DNA of 64,000 bases from Rhodopseudomonas sp. AAP120 (GCF_001295845.1 NZ_LJIC01000107.1:87232-151231), one strand, 5' to 3'; positions 9,136 to 19,136 are shown, counted from the first letter of the stretch. The notes: generated by a model from the letters alone, not told the origin. Numbers and translations: made by a program.

Positions 9136-9600
9136 TCAGCAGGCCTTGTCCAGAGCTTCCTGAAGCGATCGGCGCGCCATGCCGTTCACGTCGAAAGCAC
9201 GCAGCAGCCCGCTTCCGAGATCGCCGGCGGCGTTTATGTCGATATGCTCGATCTTGCAGTTGCTGCCGGTCACCGTCGCTTTCGCGGTGAGACGATCGGA
9301 CACGCTCGCCCGTATCAAAGCAGCGTCGCTGGTCCGGCATGTGAGATCAGCGACGATCTCGATCGTGGACTGCGGTCCCGTCGAAGAATAGCAAATGCTT
9401 CTTAGATGATGGTCGGGTCTATCCAACCCCGCTCGGGTAAGCGCACTACAATCCAGAGCCTCGATGGGCGGCCGCACTGCCTTTGTTATCAATCGAGAGG
9501 CCAGTTCGTCGCATGTCTGAGCCTTACCGGCCGATGGCGATGCTGCGACGGCCAGCAAGGCGAGGCCCAAGACGGATAGTAGAATCTTGATCTGCTTCAT
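9136..9600 (-). CDS. Small secreted protein of unknown function
   Basis: A 154-residue protein with a clear signal peptide (MKQIKILLSVLGLALLAVAASPSAGKAQ, cleavage near KAQ-TC). The mature part has four or five cysteines (TCDELASRL, ALDCSAL, SICYSS, DLTCRTS, NCKIEH), suggesting disulfides in the periplasm. Its ATG overlaps the stop of the upstream membrane-protein gene by 4 bases, so the two are one translational unit and probably work together. I do not recognise the family. Confidence 0.7.
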   Translation of the reverse strand: MKQIKILLSVLGLALLAVAASPSAGKAQTCDELASRLITKAVRPPIEALDCSALTRAGLDRPDHHLRSICYSSTGPQSTIEIVADLTCRTSDAALIRASVSDRLTAKATVTGSNCKIEHIDINAAGDLGSGLLRAFDVNGMARRSLQEALDKAC

Positions 9601-10811
9601 GCTGATTTCCCTCTGACTCCGGCTCGAAGAGCAAAGGGGCCTTCGACATCGGGGAGCAGTTTCGACATCCGGCGCATCGCGACGAGTCCGAAGATGTAGG
9701 TGATGGCGAAACCTCCGGCATGCATCCAGATCAGATGGAGATTGGAGGTAGAGCTGTCTCCGAGTCGATTGCGAATAAGCACGAGCATGGCGCCCAATGC
9801 GGCGCCCGCAAACGCGAAGCAGGCAAGACCCGCGATCGAAGCGGCCGCGGGCGGCGCCACGCGCCAGAGCTGACGCGCAGCGAGAAACCCAAGCAGAAAC
9901 GCCCCGGTCATGAAGACGGCCAGCCAAGCTTTGAGAGAAACCAGCGTGATGGTCCGCAGCCCGTTTACGGACGCAACGCTCGTGTCTCCGATCATGGTGA
10001 CGCCGATCAGGATGTTGATTGTCAGAGCACCTGCAAGCACCAGAAGGCGATCATGTCGATCCGGACCAAATCTTCCCATCCCGACCCGCGACACGGTGGT
10101 GCTCAGAAAGATTGAAACAAGCCATCCCAAGCCAAAGCTTCCCGGACTTATGCCCCAGAACTCCGCTCTGCCGTGACGCGAAATTCTTTCGACAAACGCA
10201 GGGATCAACTCGTGGCCAAGAAGGCGCCCACCGTCGTTCAGAAGGACGAAATAGAGCGAGTCGAAGACCAGACAGACGGTGCCTGTGATGAGTGCGTATA
10301 CGACCAGTTCATATGCCGCCAACGCATGAACGGCGCTCGTGTTGCCCTCGGAGGCCGGCTGCGCGCCGGCTCTGTCTAGAGGTCGGATGAGGAAGAACGG
10401 AACCATAAAGACGAAGAACAGGACCGCAAGCGTGTAGACGAGCCGCTCCGGTTCGCCAGACTTCAGGGCGTAGCTATAAAATTCAAGGCTGGTAATGAAT
10501 GCGCTTCCCAATCCGACGAGCTTCGCGTTGAGACTTATCTCGTCGCGCTTCGCGACCGCTTCGTTGAGCGTGACATAGCCGAACCAAAGGATGACTACGA
10601 AATTAAGCACGATGAAGATGGCGTTGACGTCGCTGACCGCTTGCTGGTTCGGTTGCTGATCCCACGGCACTCCGTCCCGCAGACGTACGAGAAGGGCAGC
10701 AGTGAGCGCGCCGGATTGTGCCAGGAATCCGGTGGTCAGGATCGGAACGAGTTCGCGCTTGGTTGACCGCGGAATGCGGGCCCAAAGCGTTTCGTTGCCC
10801 GGTTCTTCCAT
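9597..10811 (-). CDS. Polytopic inner-membrane protein, unknown function
   Basis: A 404-residue protein with about ten predicted membrane segments, e.g. VNAIFIVLNFVVILWFGYV, LVYTLAVLFFVFMVPFFLI, ELVVYALITGTVCLVFDSLYFVLL, FGLGWLVSIFLSTTV, SLKAWLAVFMTGAFLLGFLAA and LIWMHAGGFAITYIFGLVA. No catalytic motif or transporter signature was recognised. The N-terminal ~25 residues (MEEPGNETLWARIPRSTKRE) are cytoplasmic in look. It is translationally coupled (ATGA) to the small secreted protein downstream, forming a two-gene unit of unknown role. Confidence 0.7.
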   Translation of the reverse strand: MEEPGNETLWARIPRSTKRELVPILTTGFLAQSGALTAALLVRLRDGVPWDQQPNQQAVSDVNAIFIVLNFVVILWFGYVTLNEAVAKRDEISLNAKLVGLGSAFITSLEFYSYALKSGEPERLVYTLAVLFFVFMVPFFLIRPLDRAGAQPASEGNTSAVHALAAYELVVYALITGTVCLVFDSLYFVLLNDGGRLLGHELIPAFVERISRHGRAEFWGISPGSFGLGWLVSIFLSTTVSRVGMGRFGPDRHDRLLVLAGALTINILIGVTMIGDTSVASVNGLRTITLVSLKAWLAVFMTGAFLLGFLAARQLWRVAPPAAASIAGLACFAFAGAALGAMLVLIRNRLGDSSTSNLHLIWMHAGGFAITYIFGLVAMRRMSKLLPDVEGPFALRAGVRGKSA

Positions 10812-10907
10812 ATGCAGCGCCTCTCTCCCGGGCCTAGTCCGAGGTACACGGTTGATGCCTTTACAAACCCCAGCGCCCTTGCACGCAAGTCGATCGTCGG
10901 CGGGAGC

Positions 10908-11920
10908 TCAAGTCATGGCTCGAATTTGCCGCTCTCTGCCATCGCATCGAGACCGAGACTCGGCCACGAACTTCGAATCGCGGCGGTAGACCGGCTCAAG
11001 CTCCTCTTCTTTGTAGGCTCGGATCTTGGCCTTGGCGACCTTGGCGCCGCCCCGACCTGCCAAGCGGAAGTCCAGAGCGCGGCGAGAGCTCCAACGCCGT
11101 CCGCCAAGGACCGTATCGTCGCCTTGCTGATCTGGTCGTCGTCCCAAAGCGCCTTGGCTCTGGCCGTCTGGCTCTGCGACGGGTCGTCGGCATCTATGAT
11201 CGTATTCGGGGCGAGGCGCGTCTGCGCATCGTTCATGAGCGCGATCACCGCCTTCGCCGCACGGTGGCCGCTTCGATCAATGCTCACGGCGCGCCGCTTC
11301 TTGAGTTCATCGTCCACCGCGGCAAGAGCGCCGGCGGGGTCGACCTCGAGCATGGTCTCCTCGTAGATGCCGTGGATCTTCGCCTCTCGGCTCTTCTTGG
11401 ATTCCTTGAATTCGTCGCTGTCGCGCGGCACGGGATAGCTTCGTCCGCTCACTTTCCGCATCGGCGGCACGCCGTGATGCATGTAGGAGCAGTGCAGCGG
11501 TTGCGAGGCGTCGCCGACATAGTGGGCCATAACGCCCGCGCCAGCGACGAATCGAAGCACGTCCCCTTTCTTCAGGCAAGTCACCATCGCATCCCAGATC
11601 TGCCAGACGTGGAATGGGAGTGCTCCAATGGCCATCACGCCGCAGGAAGGCCGGGGCGTCCTGGACGTCGGTCTCGCATTCATTGAAATAGGCTCCGATC
11701 TTCATCGAGGCGGCGAATCGCGAACCTTCAGGCGCGCGGATCGTTTTCGCTCCGACGATCACGCTGCCACAAGCAAACGCTGCGGCCAGTCGCGCTCGAT
11801 CGACCATGGAGAGGCCGATAACGCCGCCGTAGGTGCAGTGGCCGAAAGGGTTCGTGTCGGCGCGTAAACGGAGCATGAAGAGTTTTTCGTCGGTGCAGTC
11901 GAACGAGCGCTTCAGAGCAA
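10908..11920 (-). pseudogene. Frameshifted S1/P1-type nuclease / phospholipase C-like protein
   Basis: Pieces in different frames join into one protein. The first (residues beginning about ALKRSFDCTDEKLFMLRLRADTNPF, 11920 down to ~11650) continues in a second frame with FHVWQIWDAM...VAGAGVMAHYVGDASQPLHCSYMHHG. The His/Asp pattern in AHYVGD-SQPLH fits the zinc site of the S1/P1 nuclease and phospholipase C superfamily. Near 11060 the frame changes again, to GGAKVAKAKIRAYKEEELEPVYRRDSKFVAESRSR. At least two shifts are needed and the N-terminus is unclear, so the gene is probably dead. The family call rests on the zinc-ligand pattern only. Confidence 0.5.
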
Positions 11921-12270
11921 TCTGCTTCTACCGTCGCGCTTTGCTAACTCCTGGCACGCGCCGGCGATGCTGCCAGCCGTCATCGATCTCCAGCCTTCCA
12001 GTGCATCACACAAAGCTCCTGCGGCCGGACACCGTCGCCGCCAAGGCTGCAGCGTGACTATGGGGCACGTCTTACAAAGTCCGTTGCGGTAGGACTCTCG
12101 GCTCGATGGACGAGTAGCCAGTCAAAATATTACGCGGGTTACACTCTATAATTTCCAAGGCGATCTTGGAACGTAGCGATGGCGTTGAGATCCGTCGCAG
12201 GATGGCGTTGCTTCGGAAATCGGCTCGTCGATAATCGGCGTCCGACCGCCATCGGAACGGTTTGCAGATC
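11921..12270. other. Intergenic stretch, nothing recognised
   Basis: About 350 bases between the nuclease remnant and the cytochrome c gene. No gene, IS end or repeat was recognised. Confidence 0.4.
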
Positions 12271-12816
12271 CTACTGATGCTCGTGCCCCCCGTGGCTGTG
12301 GGGTTTGGCGACGTCTGTGGTATCCGATTGAAGTGCTTCGTATTGTTCTGCGGTCAAAGTAGGGAGGCTCCTCACAAACGCCACGACCGCCCAAATTCGC
12401 TCGTCGTCATGCGTCGGACCGAATGCGGGCATGCCGGTCATATGGACGCCGTTCTTCACAATCCAAAAGATCTCTGGGGCGCTCCATCGTTTCGCGGCGT
12501 CCTTGAGCGGGGGAGGTTTAGGAGAAAGACCGTTTCCGATCTCGCCTGCTTCCTTCCCGGGCGCCCCGTGGCATTGTGCGCACATTTCGTCGAAATCTTG
12601 AAAGCCCTGAGTAGCCAGAGCAGGCAGATCCGGTGGCGAGGCGATCGCGGCGGCTCTCGCGCGAACGGAGTTCTCCATTGTCGTATGCAGGGCCCAGGCG
12701 AACAGAGGATGCATGCCGCTCCCTGCTGCGACGTCGTACCGGCCGGTGTAAATGACGCCCAACATGCCGAGAATGCCGAGCAGCGTGGCGGTGGCGAATC
12801 CCATTGCGAACTTCAT
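12271..12816 (-). CDS. Membrane-anchored or secreted mono-haem cytochrome c
   Basis: A 181-residue protein with an uncleaved-looking N-terminal hydrophobic segment (FATATLLGILGMLGVIYTG), then a cytochrome c domain with haem motif CAQCH (~residues 83-87) and a downstream axial Met in HMTGMPAFGPTH (~125). The family usually carries out periplasmic electron transfer. The C-terminus ends with a His-rich tail (KPHSHGGHEHQ) that might bind metal. The gene stands alone; the copper genes at the left end of the window are 9 kb away, so a functional link is only speculative. Confidence 0.88.
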   Translation of the reverse strand: MKFAMGFATATLLGILGMLGVIYTGRYDVAAGSGMHPLFAWALHTTMENSVRARAAAIASPPDLPALATQGFQDFDEMCAQCHGAPGKEAGEIGNGLSPKPPPLKDAAKRWSAPEIFWIVKNGVHMTGMPAFGPTHDDERIWAVVAFVRSLPTLTAEQYEALQSDTTDVAKPHSHGGHEHQ

Positions 12817-13071
12817 GATAGTCTCCGCGGTGCGGGCACTGTTGGGGCTACAACGCGAGTTCCGCGAGCGGGGTCAAGTGGACCTGTTAACCGGCGATGC
12901 ATAGCGTGGATTGAGCGCGAACCGCGGCTGTTGCCGTACTCCGATCGTCGACGCGCAACAAGCCCTCGTTTCGATCGCTGCACAGTCCCTGACGGTTCGC
13001 GATTGATTGGCTTGCTTCGGCACCCCCGGAGAGCAAAAAAGTACGTCACGCGAATTGCCTCTCTTGTGCGC

Positions 13072-14224
13072 TCATAGCGGACGCGGATGACCAGCCGCAG
13101 CTCGTTCGGTTGCGGCAAGCAACGACGCGATAGCGCTCATCGCGCCGAGCCCTGCCAAACTGACCAAAGTCTGCGCCCCAAGGCTGTTCCAACCCAGGTT
13201 CAGAACGGCGTGCGCAGCAAAGGAAAGCCGGACGCCGGCGCAATAGATTACGAGCGAATGTTTGCCGCATCGCACCAGAGGGTCGTATCTCCCGCGTTCT
13301 CACGATGGCGGAACTGCTCGGAAGAAAGCGCCAACAGAGCAGCGCGAGGGAAGCAAAGTGCAGTAAGCGCAGCACATCGAGGTTGCTCTTATCCACCGGA
13401 TAGTTGAGGCGGGAGAGCCATGCCGGCACGTAGGCCTCGATCGAATGAATTGGCCACCCCAAGGTAGTCACGAGTGAGAATGCCAAGTGGAGCGTCGCCA
13501 GAGCTGCGAGAGCGTTTGACCTGAGAACGACAAGCTGCCACGTGCCCCGGCTTGCTCCCCACCAGACGCCGATTACGAAGAGCAACTGCCAGTTCAGCGG
13601 ATTGAAATAGAGCTGGCCGGTTGGATAGGCAGAAAGGTACCAATCGAACAGGTGAGCGCAGACGTAAAGTGCCGCTGACCCATGCAGCGCCAGCTGCCAG
13701 GCATGCATCACCAAGGGAAGGATCAGCAGCAGCCCAAAGTGGAGAACGATCATCAGCAGTAATGGGTCGCGATTCACGGGCGAATACCGCAGCAAGATTG
13801 CCTGGAACGTGGTCTCTGCCGACCTATCAAGCAAGACGTCCAAGTTGGCATGATCCAGCATACTGGCCTGCCGGGCACCAAAGTAAGACACTTCGGCCAA
13901 CAAGAAGGCCAACGTGACGATTTGAGCGATATAGATCTGAGCGGCTCGCCGGAATACACGCATGCAAGCGAGGGCCAGGCCCGAGTATCGTGCAACGCCG
14001 TCATAGACCACGCCGGATGCGAGTCCCGAGAGTAAGTATCTCTGCGGCGTCGCTGACCCGAAGTTCTCGGGTGTGAAATGATTGAGATAGCTTTCGGGAA
14101 CGTGATCAACCAAGATCCACCACAACGAAAGCCCGCAAAAGAGATCAATCCGAAGATCGCGCTCACTTGACGACGTGGACATGGGAGAGTTGTACTTCAC
14201 GTCTGAGTCTTTGCCCGTTGCCAC
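13072..14224 (-). pseudogene. opgC: OpgC-family glucan-modifying membrane protein, frameshifted
   Basis: The N-terminal ~320 residues match the OpgC family (DLRIDLFCGLSLWWILVDHVPESYLNHFTPENFGSATP...), integral membrane proteins that succinylate osmoregulated periplasmic glucans in alphaproteobacteria. About eight hydrophobic segments follow. Near 13275 the frame shifts by one base: the first frame runs on as an Arg-rich nonsense tail, while the other frame supplies the expected C-terminus (RCGKHSLVIYCAGVRLSFAAHAVLNLGWNS...). GTG 14224 has AAGGA upstream; ATG 14182 is the alternative start. It is broken unless the shift is a sequencing error. Confidence 0.75.
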
Positions 14225-15507
14225 CAGCGAGTCCTTGACGCTGCATCAGTAAACGTAGGCGATCTCCATGCCGAGACACCAGCCAGGCAAAGTGTTGAAC
14301 GAGTACGGTTGCCCGAACTCTTTATGGACGCTGAGCTTCGCGAGATATTACAGCCGTTTGAGCATGCCAGTGCTTGCGTCGTGGACAGGCAGAGTCCGCG
14401 GCGCGGCGCCATAATGGTTCTCCTACGTCGCGCTGGTGCTTTGGAGATTTAGTTTCCGTTGGTCGTTGGCGCTTGCCTTATCGAAACTGCCGCGGGATGC
14501 GTATTTATAGACGCGAACGTACCGCATATCTTTGAACGCCCGGCGATTTGGAAGCTGTGGAATCTCGCAGGCGACGTTCTGCGCCTGCATGTTAAGCCTC
14601 CGATGGAGGCTATTCTTCGGTCCGTACCCGCTGTTGATGATGTGCACATGGGCGGGCAAGATTGGATTGATCGAGGATAGCAGGAAAGCGGTTAGTTGTC
14701 TCGATAGGCTCCGTAGGGCGGCGGTCGAGGGAGAGCTTGACTTCTACGGACAATTGATCACGACGAGCGGGGTAGAGTACGCCGCGCGCGTACGCGCAGG
14801 GTGGAAACGAAAATGTATTTACTTATGATCCAAAGCAGAGGGGTTTGAAGACCTCGCAGATTGGTCAATATCGCAATCTACACTTGAGCAGGAGAGTGCT
14901 GAAGATAACGCAGAAGAGTTGGGAAGATGCGCAAGAGTAGCTGCTTTCCAGCCAGCGCATAGCCACAAGTTAACGCGATCCTCAGAACCGACAGCTCATG
15001 AGCGACGTGCTGCGCGAAGATGTGCTGATCCCGTAGGCACGTCGCCTTGATGCGGCGTCGGGCATGACAGGCCTTGGCGTATCTCCAACCCGTCGAGCTA
15101 GTCTAGCAGTCTCCCCCTTCCCCGAGTCTTGTGGAGCCGTACGGGACGGCGAGTTTGAGATCTTCGCGACGTTGTTATGCCGTCCGCATTGGGCCTCGAG
15201 CGCTAGGGGGCCGGCTTCCGATCGTCGTCGACCTCCGCCGTTTCGGCGATCTCATCGCGGTCGATGCGAAGTCCCCATGGGAGGCGCGCCCGGCCGATCA
15301 TGGGAGGGTCGACAACCTCGCCGTCTCCGCGCTCGTCGAAATGGTCGGTGTCGGCGCGCGAACCGAGCAGGAACAGGTTGTCCGTCGGTCCGGCCTGACA
15401 TCGCGATCTCGTCGCGAGCGAACGAACGTCTGAGCTCAGTCTGCATCTTTCGTCGATCGCTTACGAGAGGTCGGCCGCGGAAAAGCGTTGCATCACAGGC
15501 GGCGCGA
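14225..15507. other. Gene-poor stretch containing degenerate repeat copy B
   Basis: 1.28 kb without an intact gene. Bases 14596-14935 are a second, independently decayed copy of the sequence at 5812-6120. The remainder (14225-14595 and 14936-15507) has only short frames without support. Confidence 0.5.
14596..14935 (+). repeat. Degenerate repeat, copy B (unknown family)
   Basis: Counterpart of 5812-6120. The best open frame here gives LDRLRRAAVEGELDFYGQLITTSGVEYAARVRAGWKRK, and further on SQIGQYRNLHLSRRVLKITQKSWEDAQE in another frame. It is not recognised as a known IS or protein family, but two decayed copies 9 kb apart point to a formerly mobile or duplicated gene. Confidence 0.6.
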
Positions 15508-17109
15508 TCAGGGGCGGCGGCCGACGGTCGCCTCCGCCAACTCCGCCTGAACCTCGCCGGCCCGCAGTCTCCTCGGCGGTGGGGGTTCCAAACGAACGCA
15601 AGCCGCGACGAAAGCCGCGAAGGGGGTGATGTCGCCCTTTACGCTCGCAAGTTCCAGAGCCTGCATGTACTCATTCCGACGGTCGACCGGAATGATCGTC
15701 CACGGGTATCCCCCTTCGGCGAGCATGACGTTCATCAGGAAACGGCCCGAGCGACCGTTGCCGTCCGGCAGGGGGTGGATGAAAGTGAATACAAAGTGGC
15801 CGAGGACCGCACGCACGCGGGGATCCTTCTCCGCATGCAAGCATTCGAAGAACGTCTCCATGGCGTCGGGCAGTGATTCCCACGCCGTCGGAGAGTGTCC
15901 GGAGTTCTTGATGAAAATGAAATGCTGCCGATAGCCGGCCAAGCGCTCCGGCTTCAGCAGACCCGCGGCGACCGACGGTTCGAACATGGAGCGGAACCAC
16001 TTGAGATGGTCTTCCTCCGCAACCGTCGCCGCGTCCGTCCTCTCCAGCACGCGCTTCACCGATTTGACGACTTCTGCAAAGGCCAACTGGTAGCCCTTCG
16101 CGGCCATCGCGTCGGTTTGCTTCCTGTCGTCTTCATCCGTTTCCGGATTCCACTTTCCCGATTTCACCCGCTCAATGAGATCTTCGCTTACCGAGTACCC
16201 CTCGATCGACAGCGAGTGGTAGGCGTCCGAAGTGTATCGCTCGTTGACGGCGGCGATGTAGGCGTCGACGTCCTCGACCTGGCTCGCTTCGTCGGGAAAC
16301 GCGGCGATCACCGCCTCGCGCATCTGCGCCCACATGAGACGGATGCGGGTGACGACGGGGGCGACGGCCCGGCCGGCGCCCAGACTGATCTGCACCGGTC
16401 CCTGGAAGGGATCCTGCTCCTCGCGCACCTGGTGGTCCGCTCGTCTCATCGTTTCGACGATTTCGTCGGCGATCGCGGGCTTTCCCAGCGCCCGGTACGC
16501 GCCGGCGATCCTGCCCGCCGCCACCGTTCTTCCGCCTTCCAGCAGCACCTTGAGGATGGCGCTTCGATCCCGAAGAGATCCGAGAAGGGCGATCATGTCG
16601 GTGCGGTTCGTGCTCCAGAAATTTGGAGCCACGTCGCAGATCGCTTCGATCGTCGGGTAGACGCGCAGGTTCGCGATCTCGCCCGCAGCGCTCTTCGGCA
16701 AATTAGTCTTGTAGGCAAAGATGGAGGTATCGTGCGGAAGAGTGACGGCCTTGTTGTTGGCATGCGGCGCCTGGACGACGATCTGCGGCGGGACGTTCAT
16801 GTTGCCGGCGAGCAGCGGAATCGAATTTTCGGGAGACAGAACCCAGTTCGCTCCGAACCGCTCGTCCAGGTAACGCCGGCAGAATTCCCAGTAGGAGGTG
16901 TACCAGGAGGTGCTGTCGCCGGAACGTGCGTCGGGACGCGACAGCATCAGCCAGCCGTTCATGATCTCTTTGAGGAAACCATTCTTGATGAGCCTCTCCC
17001 GGTCGGTCCGACCTACCTCCGAGGTCTTGAAGACACGACGTTGCCCGTTGTCGCTGAGGGCTTTGAGAGCGGAGAGCGATTTTGCCAGTTTCTCATTCGT
17101 CGCGGCCAT
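15508..17109 (-). CDS. Class II Fic-family protein with N-terminal AbiEi-like domain
   Basis: A ~533-residue Fic protein (AMP- or other NMP-transferase). The active-site motif HPLPDGNGRSGRF lies near the C-terminus. The self-inhibitory motif SLSIEG (S-x3-E-G) sits upstream in YHSLSIEGYSV, which places it in the class where the inhibitory helix precedes the Fic core. The first ~170 residues (RRVFKTSEVGRTDRERLIKNGFLKEIMNGWLMLSRPD...) resemble the winged-helix and AbiEi-type antitoxin domain often found in such proteins. The start at ATG 17109 is chosen; a longer frame from 17190 would translate the upstream 24-bp repeats (MYIQQKMIESQQRKMIGN...) and is less likely. Roles in phage defence or growth control are known for relatives but not proven here. 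Confidence 0.85.
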   Translation of the reverse strand: MAATNEKLAKSLSALKALSDNGQRRVFKTSEVGRTDRERLIKNGFLKEIMNGWLMLSRPDARSGDSTSWYTSYWEFCRRYLDERFGANWVLSPENSIPLLAGNMNVPPQIVVQAPHANNKAVTLPHDTSIFAYKTNLPKSAAGEIANLRVYPTIEAICDVAPNFWSTNRTDMIALLGSLRDRSAILKVLLEGGRTVAAGRIAGAYRALGKPAIADEIVETMRRADHQVREEQDPFQGPVQISLGAGRAVAPVVTRIRLMWAQMREAVIAAFPDEASQVEDVDAYIAAVNERYTSDAYHSLSIEGYSVSEDLIERVKSGKWNPETDEDDRKQTDAMAAKGYQLAFAEVVKSVKRVLERTDAATVAEEDHLKWFRSMFEPSVAAGLLKPERLAGYRQHFIFIKNSGHSPTAWESLPDAMETFFECLHAEKDPRVRAVLGHFVFTFIHPLPDGNGRSGRFLMNVMLAEGGYPWTIIPVDRRNEYMQALELASVKGDITPFAAFVAACVRLEPPPPRRLRAGEVQAELAEATVGRRP

Positions 17110-17146
17110 GGCCTTGTTCCGAGGTTGGTTCCGTACGTTTCCAATC

Positions 17147-17264
17147 ATTTTCCGTTGTTGAGATTCAATCATTTTTTGTTGTATATACAAGTATTTTTTT
17201 CTGCTTATATCAATCCCTTTTAGCTGTTCTATCTCAATCCCTTTTCGTTGTTCAAATACAATTC
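17147..17264 (-). repeat. Five ~24-bp degenerate tandem repeats upstream of the Fic gene
   Basis: On the + strand, units begin at 17147, 17171, 17193, 17217 and 17241, each starting (A/C)TTTT, with TGTT or a variant in the middle and CAATC at or near the end. Period is 22-24 bp. They occupy the space between the Fic start and unrelated sequence, in an AT-rich pocket, so they are likely protein-binding sites (promoter/operator). They are open in the Fic frame by chance of the TTG/TTC content. Confidence 0.55.
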
Positions 17265-17489
17265 TTTTATGCTAACCTTAGCGAAGCACCACCACCCCTG
17301 AATGCCGCTCAGTCCCATCGGAGGCCTTCGACAAAAGTCCGGCAAATCGAGCTAAGATGGTGGAAAGCGTTTACCATCCCTCGGAATTCGCTTGAACCGA
17401 ACTGCCGATTCCGGTACATACCACCGGTACACACAACCTGCCTAGGTTGTCCGGAAAACGTTGATTTAGCTTCCGTTTTCGCGGCTCTC

Positions 17490-17523
17490 GGGAGAGGGGC
17501 TGAGAGTCCCTCCCTCTCCGCCA
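17490..17523 (+). other. Internally deleted tRNA-Ser, candidate left attachment site
   Basis: The segment reads like the first ~14 bases of a tRNA-Ser (GGAGAGG acceptor strand, then GGCTGAG of the D arm) joined to its last ~18 bases (T-stem 3' side, acceptor CCTCTCC, discriminator G, CCA). The GGAGAGG and CCTCTCC strands pair perfectly. The middle (~55 bases including anticodon) is missing, so it cannot work as a tRNA. A second copy of the last 17 bases is at 56820-56836. The IS21 left end follows 2 bases later. Confidence 0.5.
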
Positions 17524-17637
17524 TTTGTGATCTTTCATGGAATAGGGACCCCGCTACGGGGCTGATTTTCATCCAATCGGGACCCCGTTGCGACGGGTCC
17601 ACACTGGCCTTCAGGACAACTGGAGGCCGCGATTGGG

Positions 17638-19136
17638 ATGCTGGTTGTGGAGACGATCGCCAAGATTCGCCGGGCGTATTTCAGCCAAGGCAAATCGATC
17701 AAGGAGATCTGCCGAGAGCTGCGGGTCTCGCGCAAGGTAGTTCGGAAGGTCGTCCGATCGGATGCGACCGAGTTCCGGTACGAGCGTTCACGGCAGCCGT
17801 TGCCGCGGATCGGGCCGTGGCGGGAGCAGCTCGAGGCGTTGCTGGAGGCGAACGAGAAGCGGTCGGCGCGTGAGCGGCTGACCATCATCCGGCTGCACGA
17901 AGAGCTTCGCGCGCTCGGCTACCCGGGCAGCTATGCCGCGGTCCGGCGCTACTTGATCGCCTGGCAGACCAAGCGGGCCAGCGCGGCGGCAGCGGCGTTC
18001 GTGCCGTTGAGTTTCGCGCCGGGCGAGGCCTACCAGTTCGTTTGGAGCCACGAGATCGTGGTGATGAACGGCGTGACGACGACTGTGAAGGTCGCGCACA
18101 TGCGCCTGTGCCACAGCCGGATGTTCTTGGTGCGCGCCTATCCGCGGGAGAGCCAGGAGATGGTGTTCGACGCGCACGAACGCGCCTTCGCGTTCTTCAG
18201 GGGCGTCTGCACGCGCGGCATCTACGACAACATGAAGACGGCGGTGGATGCGATCTTCGTCGGCAAGGACCGGCAATACAATCGCCGCTTCTTGCAGATG
18301 TGCTCGCATCATCTCTGGTCGATCCGGTCGCCTTCACGCCGGCGTCGGGCTGGGAGAAGGGCCAGGTCGAGAACCAGGTCGGGCTGGTGCGCGAACGCTT
18401 CTTTGCGCCGCGTTTGAAGGTGAGGAGCTACGACGAGCTGAACGCCTGGCTGGTCGACAAATGCGTCGCCTACGCCAAGAGCCACGCCCATCCCGAGCGG
18501 CCGGAGACCACGATCTGGGCGGCGTTCGAGGACGAGCGGCCGCATCTGATCCCGTATCGCGGCCGGTTCGACGGCTTCCACGCGCTGCCGGCGTCGGTGT
18601 CGAAGACCTGCCTGGTGCGGTTCGACAACAACAAATACTCGGTCAGTGCGGGCGCCGTCGGCCGGCCGGTCGAGGTCCATGCCTATGCCGACCGGATCGT
18701 GATCCGCCAGGACGGCCGTGTCGCGGCCGAGCACGCCCGCTGCTATGGACGCGGCGAGACCGTCTATGATCCCTGGCATTACGTGTCGGTTCTGGCGCGC
18801 AAACCGGGCGCCTTGCGCAATGGCGCGCCGTTCCGGGACTGGGTTCTGCCGACGGCCTTGGAGCGCGTCAAACGCAAGCTGGCGGGGTCCAACGACGGCG
18901 ACCGGCAAATGGTCGCGATCCTGGCGGCGGTCCTGACCGACGGATTGTCCGCGGTCGAAGCCGCCTGCGGCGAGGCGCTGGCCGATGGCGTCCATTCCGC
19001 CGACGTCATCATCAACATCCTGGCGCGCCGGCGCGATCCGCTGCCGATCGCGCCCATCGCGACGCCGGCGTCGTTGACGCTGCATCACGCGCCGATCGCC
19101 GATTGCGCCAGATATGATCAATTCAGGAGGACATGA
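17638..19136 (+). pseudogene. istA: IS21 transposase IstA, frameshifted and with altered catalytic residue
   Basis: The N-terminal HTH (SIKEICRELRVSRKVVRKVVRSD) and the rve-type catalytic core are visible. Two defects stand out. First, the core motif reads YQFVWSHEIV where the family has QFDWSHE: codon 18040-18042 is GTT (Val), replacing the first catalytic Asp. Second, a one-base loss near 18314 switches frame: LQMCSHHL in the first frame continues as VDPVAFTPASGWEKGQVENQVGLVRERFF in the second, which contains the catalytic Glu region. Either change alone should abolish transposition. The rest of the C-terminal domain to 19136 is intact and overlaps istB by 4 bases. Confidence 0.88.

Noticed and set aside
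15895..17223. 442-codon + strand frame opposite the Fic gene
   Set aside because: No recognisable product; the minus-strand frame encodes a complete Fic protein with HPxxDGNGR and the inhibitory motif.
17147..17264. CRISPR or replication-origin iterons
   Set aside because: The units are contiguous with no spacers and no replication gene is nearby; an operator for the Fic gene is simpler.
17490..17523. Functional tRNA-Ser gene
   Set aside because: The anticodon and T-arm 5' half are missing; only the acceptor strands and parts of the D and T arms remain.
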